This document shows, in pieces, positions 53,521-64,000 of a stretch of 64,000 bases of DNA. Position numbers and translations under genes: made by a program. Every line of letters begins with the position of its first letter. The stretch's first letter is position 1. The notes below the pieces were generated by a model. It did not search any database and was not told the origin of the DNA. It saw only the letters and a list, made by a program, of their open reading frames with translations. Location of the stretch: contig OV884014.1 in the NCBI GenBank assembly GCA_930367205.1, forward strand, positions 112,047,138 to 112,111,137, given 5' to 3'. The DNA comes from Acanthosoma haemorrhoidale (Eukaryota; Arthropoda; Insecta; Hemiptera; Acanthosomatidae).

Positions 53521-56500
53521 CAGACAGCGCAGGTATTGTAAGAAAATATTTTAATATCGTTTTTATATTTTGTTTAACTTTCAATGTCAATACATTGGTT
53601 GATTATACATTGGATGTGTATATATATATAGAGAGAGAGGGACGAGAAAGAGTGAGAGAGTTTTCAAAATTGGGATTTTCATTAAGATTTTTAATAAATG
53701 ACTTTTACTTTTAATATGCAGTGAGTTGAAAGTTATTTTTTTAGAAGATCGACTAGCGGTTGATGAAAAAGAGATGTTATCTTTTCATCAAGTTTATTTT
53801 TGGACAACGTTTCTACATCTTATGTGTCTCTGCATCAGGTCCTATTAGCAAGGAATGACTGTTAAAAATAATTGCTAAGAACTGATGAAGAATACAAACA
53901 TGTCGATGTAAGTAGCGAATGTTAATACCTAACAGTCGGTAGGTTTTCAAAACTCTTTTTCATCGGCCTTCACCTCAAACACTTCAAAATAATTATCGAT
54001 TTAACGGATGAATCCGAACATAGGCAAAGGCTAGAAAATATGACATTTCCGGCGATATCCGACATTGTGGAATGGAAAGGACAGGACCTGGGGAAGGCAC
54101 CAATTACCAGAGGCCATGGAACTACAAGAGCACGAACCAATAAATTTTGAGAACAATGAGCAAACGGGCTCAGAGGGTCACCTTGAAGCAACTGGTCGTG
54201 GGGTGTGCATCTCGGGCCATCGACACTTCAAGCTGTTTAAAAAGATTTGTGCACTTTAAGGGGGGGAAAGGACTGGGGTCGATTCCAGCACAATAACCCC
54301 ACTTTCTCGCTCCTGAGTACACCCGAATTAATTACCTGAGAACATGCCGCGATGTCAAAATATTAGAATAGTTTAATAATATAATGGAAAAAAGAAAAAT
54401 TTTATTCCGGGACAATGTCCCTTATGAATAACCATTATTTGTTCGGATGACAAATCATATCTGGCACATAAAAAAGTAAAATGAACTGTAAACATATATA
54501 AGAAAAGATAATAATAAAATAATGTGTAACTGCATTTAATAAAGTAATAGGGAACCATCTATTCACATATAAGAAATAAAATCAAAAATATGAAAAGGTT
54601 GTTCAATAGAATACGATATTAAATGTATACACAAAAAGTAACACACAATGATGAAAATTCAATATAATAAATAATTCTTTCCAAACTAGCTAGTGTCTGC
54701 ATAGTAAGAAGGTGTTGGAACAGGAGGGAGTATGGCGGACATTAGGAGGTAGAGAATTCCAGAGAGTAGTAGAGTTAGCAAGGAAGGAACGATCGTATGC
54801 TGCAGTTTTGTGGGCAGGACTATAGAGGTCAGAGGGACGGGTTCATTAGACTGAGGATTTGAACATTAGAATATTCTATATAGACTTATTGCATAAAGTA
54901 AATTTTCTATTTACTTGGAGCCACGACACTTAAAATGTTTTTGGATTCTTGCTTTGATTGCTTAGGGAAATAAATAAGAACACTGATATGATGAAAAAAA
55001 AAAAATTGCATGAAAAATTCATATTTTGTTTGATTTGTCTGTTTTTATCAATAAAATTGTCCTGTAAGAGATTTAATAGCTTATTGTTTTCCTGTAAACA
55101 AATATTATTAATTATCTACTGTTTCCTGCTTCCCATCAACTTCAAATGAAAAGTCTTCGAATTGTGCAAAGAGAACCCTTAGGGTAAAATAGTACTAACT
55201 TTCGTATTTTATGACATTTTATCTTAAGTCCTAAAATTTTGCCACTGTTCAATGAATTTGTGGTTTGAATCCAACTCAACAAGTGCTATCCTTCCTATAC
55301 TGTACGTTTCTGTTTAAAAAAAATTACTTTAATATAAAAATATTTGTATTTTTGTTTCTAAAAATAATATTCCTGACACATGTGTAAGGTAATTATCTAA
55401 TTGAACTGAGCAAGATTATAATATTACCCTTGTTGTTTCAATAGTTTTTTTATTAAGTGCCTTTATACTGATATAAGTAATGACAGCGTGCATAAGAGAA
55501 ATCCAAGGCGCCATGGAATGGTATAATTTAAAAAAATCTTTTTATTTCATCAAATCCTGTATTTTGGCGACCATTATCAAAAACAGTCTTCTCATTGAAA
55601 CAGTCTTTCTTATTGAATCCAGACTAACAGTACGTAAGTGAATTTTTCGCCCATTGCTGCAAAAAAGTCCCCACAAAAAAATATAGTATGTTCAGATATT
55701 CACAGAGGCACTACTTACTTATAAGGGTTATGATTTCGGGATTTTATTCCTTCGGTTATTTCATCACTTCAATTCCATTCTTTGCGGTTATCGCCAGTTC
55801 TCAAGTCGATTCCTTCTATCCCACATCCCGAGATAAAAAACAACAAGTAAAAAACATAAAAAAAAAAAATAGAAGAAGAAGAAGTAGGAAGAATGAGATG
55901 GAAAAAGAAGGAAACGTGCGGAAAGACGAGACCTTTATATTTCAGCAGTGATTGGCGAGTGGCCACCTCCGACTTTATTATAATATTCCCACAGGAAGAG
56001 GGAGAGAGAGAGGGAGAAAGATGAAATAGATTAGGGAACTCCGCAGGGACACCGGCCCGGTCCTGTCTTGTTCGCTTCATCAGCATTTATCGGAGGAGAG
56101 GGGGTCTAACGGTTATAACTTGTAACAGAATTTGAAAAATCGTAAACGGCCAGAAAAGCAAAAAAAAAATAAAAGAAGAAAGACAGATAGAAAGTCAGAC
56201 AGGCCGTAGGAGTGATTTCATTTCAAAACGCCCACAATGGCAATCCGTTTAAGAGAGTCTTATAATGAAGTAGTTATAAGCTCGGTTTTTAATAGCAGGC
56301 CATTGTCTTAAAGTGACTGTGAGCTTATTAACTTAACAATAGAGTGGCAAAAAATAAATATTCACGCAAAAAAAATAGTTCACTCATTTCTCAACACTTT
56401 TTTACTTAGCGTGTGACTTCGGGAGCCAGGGGTTAAAAATCGTTACAGTCTTTTAGGAACGACAGTAGTAAAATATTTCGTCATTTAACAGTTACTTGGC

Positions 56501-56869
56501 TAACACAACAAATCATAAAATATCAAGGCAGATAACACCGACTGGTACAAACTGACTTTAAAAACAAGACTAGTACTACGAACTCATCGAACAAACAAGA
56601 AATGACAAATCGAGAACGAAGAAGAGCATGAAATACTGAGTGTTAGCAATAACCAACTCGCACTAATGACTAGATCTATTTTAGAATAGAATAGAAAATA
56701 AAACATTCCAGGGCAAAGTTACCTATGAACAACGATGACTATAAATAAAAAAAAATTAATGAGCCAGAAAAACATCTTGATGATTGCATTTATATATATT
56801 ATAAAGTAAGTAATTTCTTGCATCCAATCCCCTTAAAAAAACAACAAAAGTTTTATTTACTATAGATTC
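53521..56869. other. Long unassigned stretch
   Basis: Over 3.3 kb with no named gene. A TA/GA repeat lies at 53622-53640. A frame of about 83 codons at about 53919-54170 (+), containing DLTDESEHRQRLENMTFPAI and SDIVEWKGQDLGKAPITRGH, has protein-like composition but no start or recognised match. Purine-rich tracts lie at 54715-54840, 55858-55900 and 55990-56025. Confidence 0.4.
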
Positions 56870-57455
56870 TTAGTCTGTTTACATGTCCTGTACCATCGGT
56901 ACACTCTATACAAGGTCTGAATCGGCATAGAAGTTAAATAATCAATACAAGTACAATGATACACAATGTACTAGGCTTCATTGACAAGACTCTACAAGGT
57001 GATGGGGCTCACCGTTTTGATCACAACAAAAGAAAACTTAACTAACTTACATACTAATTATTAATCCGAAACTTCCCCGAAGCCTGTTGCCATCGATGCG
57101 GGAAGAGTGGTGGGATCATAGTGTTAAACACTGGGTTGGTTAGGTGCTGCAACGAGTCAAAAAACTTGATGTGTCTCCGGCGGATGAACTCACCCACCGA
57201 CGGCACACCAAGCAACGGGTCAGCGTTCTTTAACCTCTCGAGAGAGGTATGTCGGACCAATTTTCGTAAGATCCCATTCTGGAAATGTTAAAGACTTGTG
57301 GCTGTATTGTCAGTCAAGTGGGTAAATAGCGGGGCACCGTACAGCAGAGCTGGCCGAAGGACACATTTATAGATCATCAGTTTGAGACGAAGCGACAAGT
57401 TGGTTGAAGTTAGGAAGTGGTGAAGTCGAAAAGACCTCTGTCGTACTGTGTTTAG
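56870..57455 (-). mobile_element. J2 copy, minus strand
   Basis: On the minus strand it runs from the LMIYKCVLRPALLYGAPLF block through HTSLERLKNADPLLGVPS, RRRHIKFFDSLQHLTNP and the worn block TMIPPLFPHRWQQ to a 3' UTR with CGGTGAGCCCCATCAC. The 3' hairpin reads TGTACC-GAT-GGTACA (plus 56889-56903), a compensatory variant of the usual stem. A short deletion occurs before the HTSLERL block. Confidence 0.85.
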
Positions 57456-57851
57456 TTTATTTACTACAGTGAGTTGTGAAATGGAGATGCTTCAACGTTT
57501 ATTATACCGTATACCATTATATACTACAAGAAGGGGTGACCGTTTTTGTTTGGCTAATTATAATTATTAATAGTATTCTCTATAACCCACCGAATATTGT
57601 CATTATAATAGATGTCTATTAAAACATGCTATATTTCCATATAATACCATAACGCTATTATATAAAACTTTATTGCCTGCGACTAGTTCTCGCAAAATTA
57701 AATTAAAAGATTCAAGCTGTGTGCATCTGGGTACATTTGTCCTGTCGCCTTCTGATGTAGAAGCCCCGATCCACAACCTGTTTGAGTCTGTCCAAGTTTA
57801 TGAACGGAGTAGAATAACAAAGCTATAATGGAGTTTTTGTAATTGAACGAG
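57456..57851. other. Unassigned DNA
   Basis: AT-rich sequence with no recognised feature. Confidence 0.4.
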
Positions 57852-57854
57852 TGA

Positions 57855-58109
57855 GAACCTATCATATGGAATCCACAATATAGGAACGAGGTGTATGGCG
57901 CTTGGAAGCGTATTCAAAATAATATTATTTTTGAGTGTTACTTGAGAGAACTTCTCTCAATGGCTACTTTCAGAAATTTGGCGACGAAAGTGAAAAACAG
58001 TAGAACTGGGGCTGGCGCGTACGAATTATACAAGCCATATTGGCTTACAGCAACATGGCATCGTTTCTCCACTCAACCTACACATCAAGAAGAAATAAAA
58101 CTTTTGAGG
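57855..58109 (+). pseudogene. Candidate exon encoding a MADF-like domain
   Basis: The open frame from 57855 reads EPIIWNPQYRNEVYGAWKRI, which resembles the start of MADF (Myb/SANT-like) domains, where W-(D/N)-P, Y-(K/R)-N and AWxxI recur. It continues YLRELLSMATFRNLATKVKN, SRTGAGAYELYKPYWLTATW and ends EEIKLLR at the consensus splice donor AG|GTAAGC (58109/58110). The loop between the first and second helices is shorter than usual. There is no clear acceptor or pyrimidine tract upstream and an in-frame stop lies at 57852-57854. MADF proteins bind DNA, and many derive from transposons. It could be a real exon of a host gene, a transposon-derived relic, or chance. It is typed as pseudogene because no gene can be assembled. 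Confidence 0.4.
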
Positions 58110-58220
58110 TAAGCACTTGTAGTCATTCAGTTTGTTAAATTACTCGAATTTCCCAAATACTTTAATTCAATGGCACCGTCCACCAACGCGTTTTGCGTTT
58201 CACAGTTTTCTTCTTCAAAC

Positions 58221-58596
58221 ATTCTCCAGCTACTCCTCAAAGGAACAAACCCAACGTCTGACCAGGCGTGTTGAGGAGAAAAGGGCTGGTGGTCTGCCAA
58301 ACCAACGCGCCTTGGGAACGGTTCCCACAAGTCCGCGACTACACTCCAGCCACTCCTCAAAGGAACAAACCCAACGTCTGACCAGGCGTGTTGAGGAGAA
58401 AAGGGCTGGTGGTCTGCCAAACCAACGCGCCTTGGGAACGGTTCCCACAAGTCCGCGACTACACTCCAGCCACTCCTCAAAGGAACAAACCCAACGTCTG
58501 ACCAGGCGTGTTGAGGAGAAAAGGGCTGATGGTCTGCCAAACCAACGCGCCTTGGGAACGGTTCCCACAAGTCCGCGACTACACTCCAGCCACTCC
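58221..58596. repeat. 120-bp minisatellite, three units
   Basis: Three nearly identical 120-bp units start at about 58231, 58351 and 58471, with a short start of a fourth (CACTCC at 58591). Only a few single-base differences separate them. The array is far more GC-rich than its surroundings. Because 120 is a multiple of three, frames without a stop stay open through all units: 200 codons on the plus strand and 165 and 143 codons on the minus strand. Confidence 0.95.
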
Positions 58597-58872
58597 AGGC
58601 GAAGCAAACAGCGCGTCGGGGCATTACCTTTACAAGCAGTGAGTGCGTATAGTGTTGGCACTACTTTGTACAGTCCTCTTGACTTCTGGTTATGTAAAAG
58701 GACTAATCACAATATTAATAACTGCATTTCCTAACCTGTGATAGCTCTCTGTTGATAGTATCGATAACATTTACAGACCCACTTCCCTTCCATGTATATC
58801 GAAGGTTAAAGAACGCTGATCCACTTGTAAATCCACTTGTAAAGGTATGCACTAGTAGGCATTTCGTTTAAT
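58597..58872. other. Spacer with a J2 scrap
   Basis: GGTTAAAGAACGCTGATCC at about 58803-58821 matches a J2 ORF2 segment. Nothing else was recognised. Confidence 0.5.
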
Positions 58873-59505
58873 AAGTTACCGGCTATCGCACTTGCTAACT
58901 TCACCCAACCTGTCGCTTTGTCTCAAACTAATGATCTGTAAATGTGTCCTCTGGCCAGCTCTGCTGTACGGTGCCCCGCTATTTACCCACGTTAGAGACT
59001 GACAATACAGCCAAATGTCTCCAACACTTCCAGAATGGAATCATGCGAAAAGTGGTCCGACATACCTCTTTCGAGAGGTTGAAGAACGCTGACCTGCACC
59101 CGTTGCTTGGTGTGCCGTCCGTGAGTTCATCCGCCGGAGACACATCAAGTTCTTTGACTCGTTGCAACACCTGACAAACCCAGTGTTTAACACTATGGCC
59201 CCACCACCCTTCCCGCATCGATGGCAGCAGACTGTCGGGGAAAATTATGTTATGAATTAGTATGTAAGTTAGTTTTAAATTTGATCAAAAAGGTGAGCCT
59301 TTATTAGAGTCAGTTCAGTCCAGTCACGTATAATGTGTATCATTATACTTGTTTATTCATTATATAATTTTTATAAAATGACAAAACCTGTATTTAATGT
59401 AGCGATGCTACAGGAAATACAAAAATAATTTGTAAATAGATTCGCCTGAGGATCTATAATTGTATATAATTATCTGAAAATTTAAAGGGGCTATGAAAGA
59501 AAAAA
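58873..59505 (+). mobile_element. J2 copy, 5'-truncated, with A-rich tail
   Basis: It begins in ORF2 at ACTTGCTAACTTCACCCAAC, includes the hairpin TGTAGC-GAT-GCTACA at 59398-59412, and ends with GGGGCTATGAAAG and an A-rich run. The subtype matches 13.9 and 27.0 kb. Confidence 0.87.
58930..59260 (+). pseudogene. J2 ORF2 C-terminal remnant
   Basis: In order the frames give LICKCVLWPALLYGAPLFTH, a frameshift, TDNTAKCLQHFQNGIMRKVV, RHTSFERLKNADLHPLLGVP, a second frameshift, FIRRRHIKFFDSLQHLTNP and TMAPPPFPHRWQQTVGENYV followed by the natural stop. This gives the best view of the normal C-terminal end of J2. At least two single- or few-base losses break the frame. The RT palm is absent. Confidence 0.8.
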
Positions 59506-60243
59506 AAACAAAGAAAAGGTAGAAATTCACTTTTATTTATTTGTGTTATTTTCTTTGTTTAATATTTGTTGCTGTTCGTTTAAGTCCTCACATTTGTGCA
59601 TAGGTCCAATATTACTTATACGCCAGAACAGAATAATTTAATGTTATTTTCTTTTTTATATTGTTTCAATACGTGATGTCAAATGAAATTGAAATTATCT
59701 CGGCAAATACATTTTTATATTTGTAGGACTATAACCTAGAAAATAACAGAATAATCAAAAATCTGTAGTAAGAACAATTGCCAAAAATATCTGTGGAACG
59801 ATTTCTCCTAAAGAGACAATTGCTGCTCGGTTTAGCGGGTCACTGCTTGATGATCTTATCAATTTAGAGTTGAATTAAATATTAAAATCGTTGTGTGTAG
59901 TAAAGTTTTGCAATTATTACTATAGTTATTGCTAAATACTATGGTAATTATTACTATAGGGTGCCTATTGCATCAGATGCACACAATCCAAGTTTGGCAA
60001 GGACGGACTGGCAATAAGTTCCTTTGTGAATGAGTGATTCACCATTGTGTCGTAATTAGGTTAGATAGCTCTACTCTGTATTGAGAGTGTTACCAAACCT
60101 ATTGTACAGCTGCTATATGAGTTAATGATGTGTTTTATATACCAATAGTATATTCAAGAACTGAAATACGTAACTCTTGTGAATTTATTGCTTTTTTGTT
60201 TGTATGCGTCTCGGGTGCATACAAGTTTAACATGTTATATTCT
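59506..60243. other. Unassigned DNA
   Basis: AT-rich; no gene or known repeat was recognised. Confidence 0.4.
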
Positions 60244-60905
60244 TATGGACAATTGTACAGGCTACTTCAAAGAACATCCAATCTCTCAATAGAAAACAAA
60301 TTACTAATTTACAAAGTTATACCAATTATTAAGCCAATCTGGACATACGGAATAGAGCTATGGGGGACAGCAAAAAAATTACGAACATCAAGTGTATCCA
60401 ATCCAGTCCTGAGAACAGTAATAGAATAGTAAATTCCCCTTATTACGTCAGCAACAAAACCCTTCATAAAGATCTTGATATACCCTACATTCTCGAACTC
60501 ATCCCTTCCAAGTTCAGGAAATTCCATAGTAACCTATCCAACGACCACCCCCCCCCCCCAAATCCCCAGGTACTAAAACGCTAATGGCCTCGTAACCTGC
60601 TATAAATACTTAATAGTGGGTTTCCTGGCCAGTTTCTTCAATCATGTCCTGAGCGTCTGTGGCTCTCAAAATCTTGGCCAGCCTCCGCTGGCTCTTATAT
60701 GACGCGGCTGACGGAGAAGCGGGGGGGGGGGACTTCCCAAGAATCCGATATATTCCTTCGCACGCGAGGGACAACCATGTGGATTTGTGAGGCCTCTGGG
60801 CTGTTTGTAAATACTGTATGAATGAGCAAGTGAATGAAAACATTTATCACTATTGCTTATTGCCCAATGAGGCATATTGTATTTTTTTATCATAATAAAG
60901 TCGTT
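60244..60905 (+). mobile_element. J1 copy with homopolymer expansions
   Basis: It starts within ORF2 (GQLYRLLQRTSNLSIENKLL) and ends CATAATAAAG. It holds a run of 13-14 C at about 60547-60560 and a run of about 11 G at 60721-60731, where other copies have CCACCC and GTGGGGG. The ORF2 part has several small insertions and deletions. Confidence 0.84.
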
Positions 60906-61396
60906 GTTAAACTAAAAAAATATTCTTATGGTTCATACAGTGTGATTCTGCTTAAAATTTTAGATTCAATTGACATTTGAACTTTATTTTAAAACCTATT
61001 AGGTCTTTTTAGGGCAGCAATCGCGCACAAGACAGAACACAGCCTCCAGAACGAAGCCAGTTGCGTCCATGCCCTCGAGCTGTGTTCTCAAACATGAATG
61101 AGATCTCCATCAGACTCCAGTAGAACAACCTTGTTCCTCTTGATGGAGTCTCCTTTGGTTCATATCCCAACACATATATGTCAAACATGGTTTGTTTTCA
61201 CATTATGTGGTGTATTTTAGATGTAAACTATTTCTGATAGGATAAGCTTCTGCTTTCCTAACTTGTTATTATATCCTATTCCTAACTTGTCATCCTATCT
61301 TAACTTGTTATCTAACTTGTTATCCTATCCTATATCCTAACTTGTTATTATTATAACTTGTAATAATAAACAAGAATAATTTTTTTAGTTTTAGAA
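60906..61396. other. Unassigned DNA with a short irregular repeat
   Basis: TAACTTGTTAT and TATCCTA words recur irregularly at 61255-61370. No gene was recognised. Confidence 0.5.
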
Positions 61397-61625
61397 ACAT
61401 CCGGTGACGCGGCTGACGGAGGAGCGTGAGGGACTTCCCAAGACTCCGCTTCCTCTTTCGCATGCGAGGGAAGTGACAACCATGTGGATTCGGGAGGCCC
61501 CTTGGCTGTTTGTAAATATTGTATGAATTAGCGAGTGAATGATGAATTTTAAATATGGTATGAGAACATTTATCACAATTACTTATTGCCTAATAAGGCA
61601 GATTGTAACTTTAGCACGGTAAAGA
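61397..61625 (+). mobile_element. J1 3' UTR copy
   Basis: It starts at CATCCGGTGACGCGGCTGAC and runs to AGCACGGTAAAGAATATGAT. The hairpin TGCC-TAATAA-GGCA with the outer stem AATTAC/GTAACT (one mismatch) is present. The end AATAAAG has mutated to GGTAAAG. Confidence 0.83.
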
Positions 61626-62805
61626 ATATGATATATTATCGAGTTTTAAAAACATAACCGAACTTATTACTGGGAATACATAAGGCAATGTGGTCCTAGC
61701 AGACATGTACACTATGCTATTCCATTTTTGAAGAAGAAGGCCGTACGTGCTCGAGCCGGTAAGTGCTGCCCTACGTGGCATGTCTCTCTCAGTTATCGAC
61801 AGGTGACGCTTCACGTATCGACATCTAGGACCACTCTTTCCATTCCAACATCACTTGAATTTTTTATATTGCTCTCGAAAAATTATACCATGATCAAATC
61901 TCAAGCGTTGGGATGCATAGAGCATATTGTTATTCATTTAAGGCTCCAATTCTTCACCATTTACAGCAAATACTTCTGAACGAATGAAGATCACTATTTT
62001 GTTTCTAACAAATTCCAAATTTTTCATACGACTAATTGACAATACAGGAAAAAAAGTATTTTTATGCAATGGCGAAAACGGAACCCGAAAAGAACAAACT
62101 CGTGGTTTAAACAATAACTGTTTATAGTTTTGAAAATATTTGTATGCGCATATCCAACGCGACCTGAACGTCCAGTTTCCTACTTGACCACATTAAACAT
62201 GTTTAGGAAAAACTTAGGATTTGATGCTGTAAATAATTAATAAGTAAAATCGCGACCTTAAGACGATGCGTGATCCTAGGTCAGTGGTGCAGTTAACCCT
62301 AACCATTAGGCGATATGGAGGAGATCCCGTTATGGTTCAATTATCTCGTTCCTCGTAAGTGAATTTGCTAAACAGCTGTCTGTGGCTTGCTCCATCATCC
62401 ACACACACAAGAGGCAGGATCTGCTGTGAAGACTAAACGCGGTGGAAGGCGCCCGAACCGCTAGGCTAATGGTGCTCAAGACGTGAGCTAACGCTGGAAG
62501 CTAATAGAATATACTCCACGGACATCGGATCAACCGTTATCCGAAAGCGATAGTGCCTCTATTCGGAACTGCCCTCCGTTCGACTCCTGGGAATGCGGTC
62601 GATTCCTCCACGGTTGTCTGTGGTTCCTTCCTCGGGGTATTTAGTTACTTACAATTCAACATTTACAGCGGGAAAAATAAACTAGAGGCATAGAGAGAAA
62701 ACAAGCAGACTTGTCAAATTATCAAGCGCAGGTTACTGTGACAATATTTCGAACAGGACCACGTTGAAAAAAATTACCTAGTTTGTTTCCATTTAAATTA
62801 GATAT
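61626..62805. other. Unassigned DNA with weak tRNA-like words
   Basis: At 62290-62310 the minus strand reads GCCTAATGGTTAGGGTTAA, like a tRNA A box. At about 62568-62583 the plus strand reads CCGTTCGACTCCTGG, like a B box. Neither has a convincing partner. They may be old SINE pieces. Nothing else was recognised. Confidence 0.4.
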
Positions 62806-62808
62806 TAA

Positions 62809-62935
62809 TTTTTTTTTTTTTTTATGAGGGATTTTTATTGCAGGATCGGGACTTGAACCTGGGTAGCCCCTAATATCTTCCCGGGTGCTTCGCCAACTGG
62901 CGTCAGCTCGGTTTAAGAAACACGCGACAAGATAC
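62809..62935 (-). mobile_element. tRNA-derived SINE with poly(A) tail
   Basis: On the minus strand an A-box-like TGACGCCAGTTGG (plus 62893-62905) is followed about 35 nt later by the B box GGTTCAAGTCC (plus 62849-62859) and CCGATCCTGCAATAAAAATC, ending in an A run that appears as 15 T at 62809-62823. Internal promoter plus A tail is the standard SINE plan. The element is short, about 127 bp. Confidence 0.65.
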
Positions 62936-64000
62936 TGGAAAGGCACCGATTTCTTCGGTTGATAATTATTAAATTTTCTATTCATATGAAAATTTCAAAT
63001 AGGCCTGATAAAATAATCTAACCTTCTCCATCAATGTCTTTAGCTTTAAAACTATGCGATTACAAATTAAATGGGCTCGTGACAGACACCGAACAATATT
63101 ACAGTTTTAGTAATAACTGAATTTAATAATTTTGTATTATTTATTTTATTTTTATGATTTGGCTCTATTACGTTATTATTATTATTACACGACTACAAAT
63201 GTTTAGAAAAATTAAGTCCTAAATATTGAAAAGCTAAAAGACACGAAGGAATCAGACCAGCTCCCATTAAATGTTACTATTTAATATTTGTCTACTAATG
63301 TACCCAGCATATTTTAAGAATCTTTCACAACTCGAGGACAAAGCAGTTACCTCAGATGATAACATTACGACTTCACTTAAAGCTCCGTAAATCACAATCG
63401 CATGGTTGTTTGTAACCATCCATACTTGACGATCTCCAAACCTTATTTATAATGAACAGACAAAAACACCAGTGGAAAAAATATACAAAATATCTTTCTA
63501 AGCTAATAATGACATTTTGTTTTTTTTTATTCGGCGTTTGAATGACGTTGAATGATGAATATTTGAATGACCACTTAATCCCTCCCCCCTTACATTTTAT
63601 CGTAGCCATCTGGAAAAAAATACATTACATATATTCTATGGATTCAAGTAGTGTTTTTAGTTATATTTATTAAAGGACTAAAAATGATTTCTATAAAACG
63701 AAAATAAAAATGACTACAATACAGGCTGCCAGTACAAAGGCAGACCCAGTGACATAGTTGACAGGGAGGGGCGACAAGAGATGCAAGGAGGCAGGATGGT
63801 ATCAGCCTTGTTGATAACAGGGTTCAACAACAGAGGGGGATTTCGCCTACTTTCACCTGGCGTTAAAGTCTCTGCTCATTCCATCGATTAGCTGCTCATC
63901 ACGACTCTCCACTTATTAATCAACAATTCATTCCTTCTATTTACTATTTACTCTATTTACTATTTACTACCTTCTTGGAATATCCGAATAAACCTTCATT
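62936..64000. other. Unassigned DNA
   Basis: AT-rich, with a GC-richer patch at about 63720-63870. No gene, RNA or known repeat was recognised. Confidence 0.4.

Noticed and set aside
53970..54191. Minus-strand frame starting LQGDPLSP, like a reverse transcriptase motif.
   Set aside because: Nothing before or after it matches an RT, and the opposite strand has a longer, more protein-like frame. It is likely a chance match.
58132..58734. A 200-residue protein with three 40-residue repeats, or its 165- and 143-residue minus-strand counterparts.
   Set aside because: A 120-bp unit keeps any stop-free frame open, so length alone is not evidence. Several frames are open at once. I list it as a repeat and leave coding as a question.

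Overview
The window looks like intergenic or deep-intronic DNA from a large, AT-rich arthropod genome, most likely an insect. The evidence is indirect: mariner, Tc1 and pogo transposons, two jockey-type non-LTR retrotransposon families, solo LTRs, tRNA-derived SINE-like pieces and minisatellites fill the readable parts. There are no bacterial-style operons, rRNA genes or CRISPR arrays. I found no confident host gene. The only candidate is one MADF-like exon at about 57.9 kb with a consensus splice donor. The species cannot be named from this sequence alone.

Labels used below are mine. J1 is a jockey-like retrotransposon present as about 20 5'-truncated pieces, mostly on the + strand. J2 is a second jockey-like group with about 11 pieces in at least three subfamilies. 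T1 to T4 are four Tc1/mariner-superfamily families. LTR-A and LTR-B are two LTR classes that differ at the 5' (U3) end.

Layout. 0-7.7 kb: T1 tail, J2 and J1 fragments, a solo LTR-B nested in a J1 copy, one tRNA-like SINE piece. 7.7-12 kb: a solo LTR-A swollen by two minisatellites, a T2 mariner remnant, a T3 fold-back mariner. 12-15.8 kb: two J2 copies, one J1 copy, a SINE piece. 16.3-18.8 kb: a complete-ended T2 mariner and a complete-ended pogo/Tigger-like element. 19.7-21.4 kb: second T3 copy cut by an LTR-A. 22.4-25.4 kb: T1 element, then J1 copies including a head-to-tail pair. 27-31 kb: J2 pieces and a truncated LTR with LTR-B U3. 32.5-36.8 kb: T1, J2, a LINE with RNase H, J1 copies. 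37.7-45.3 kb: J1 copies, a complete-ended T4 element, a 29-bp minisatellite, another J1 head-to-tail pair, a Tc1 pseudogene, a J2 piece carrying the RT active site. 45-53.5 kb: mostly unassigned DNA, SINE pieces, a solo LTR-A with a perfect target duplication, and a separate LTR followed by a primer-binding site. 56.9-61.6 kb: J2 copies, the MADF-like exon, a 120-bp minisatellite, J1 copies. 62-64 kb: a SINE with a poly(A) tail and unassigned DNA.

The most interesting signals are structural. T1, T2 and T3 each occur twice with the same rearrangement junction, so shortened derivatives appear to have multiplied. J2 copies share a six-pair hairpin near the 3' end whose stem varies in a compensatory way, and J1 copies share a two-tier 3' hairpin. 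Two J1 dimers 18 kb apart have the same junction. LTRs share a downstream region but carry different U3 ends. I saw no defence system, biosynthetic cluster or other obviously new gene system.
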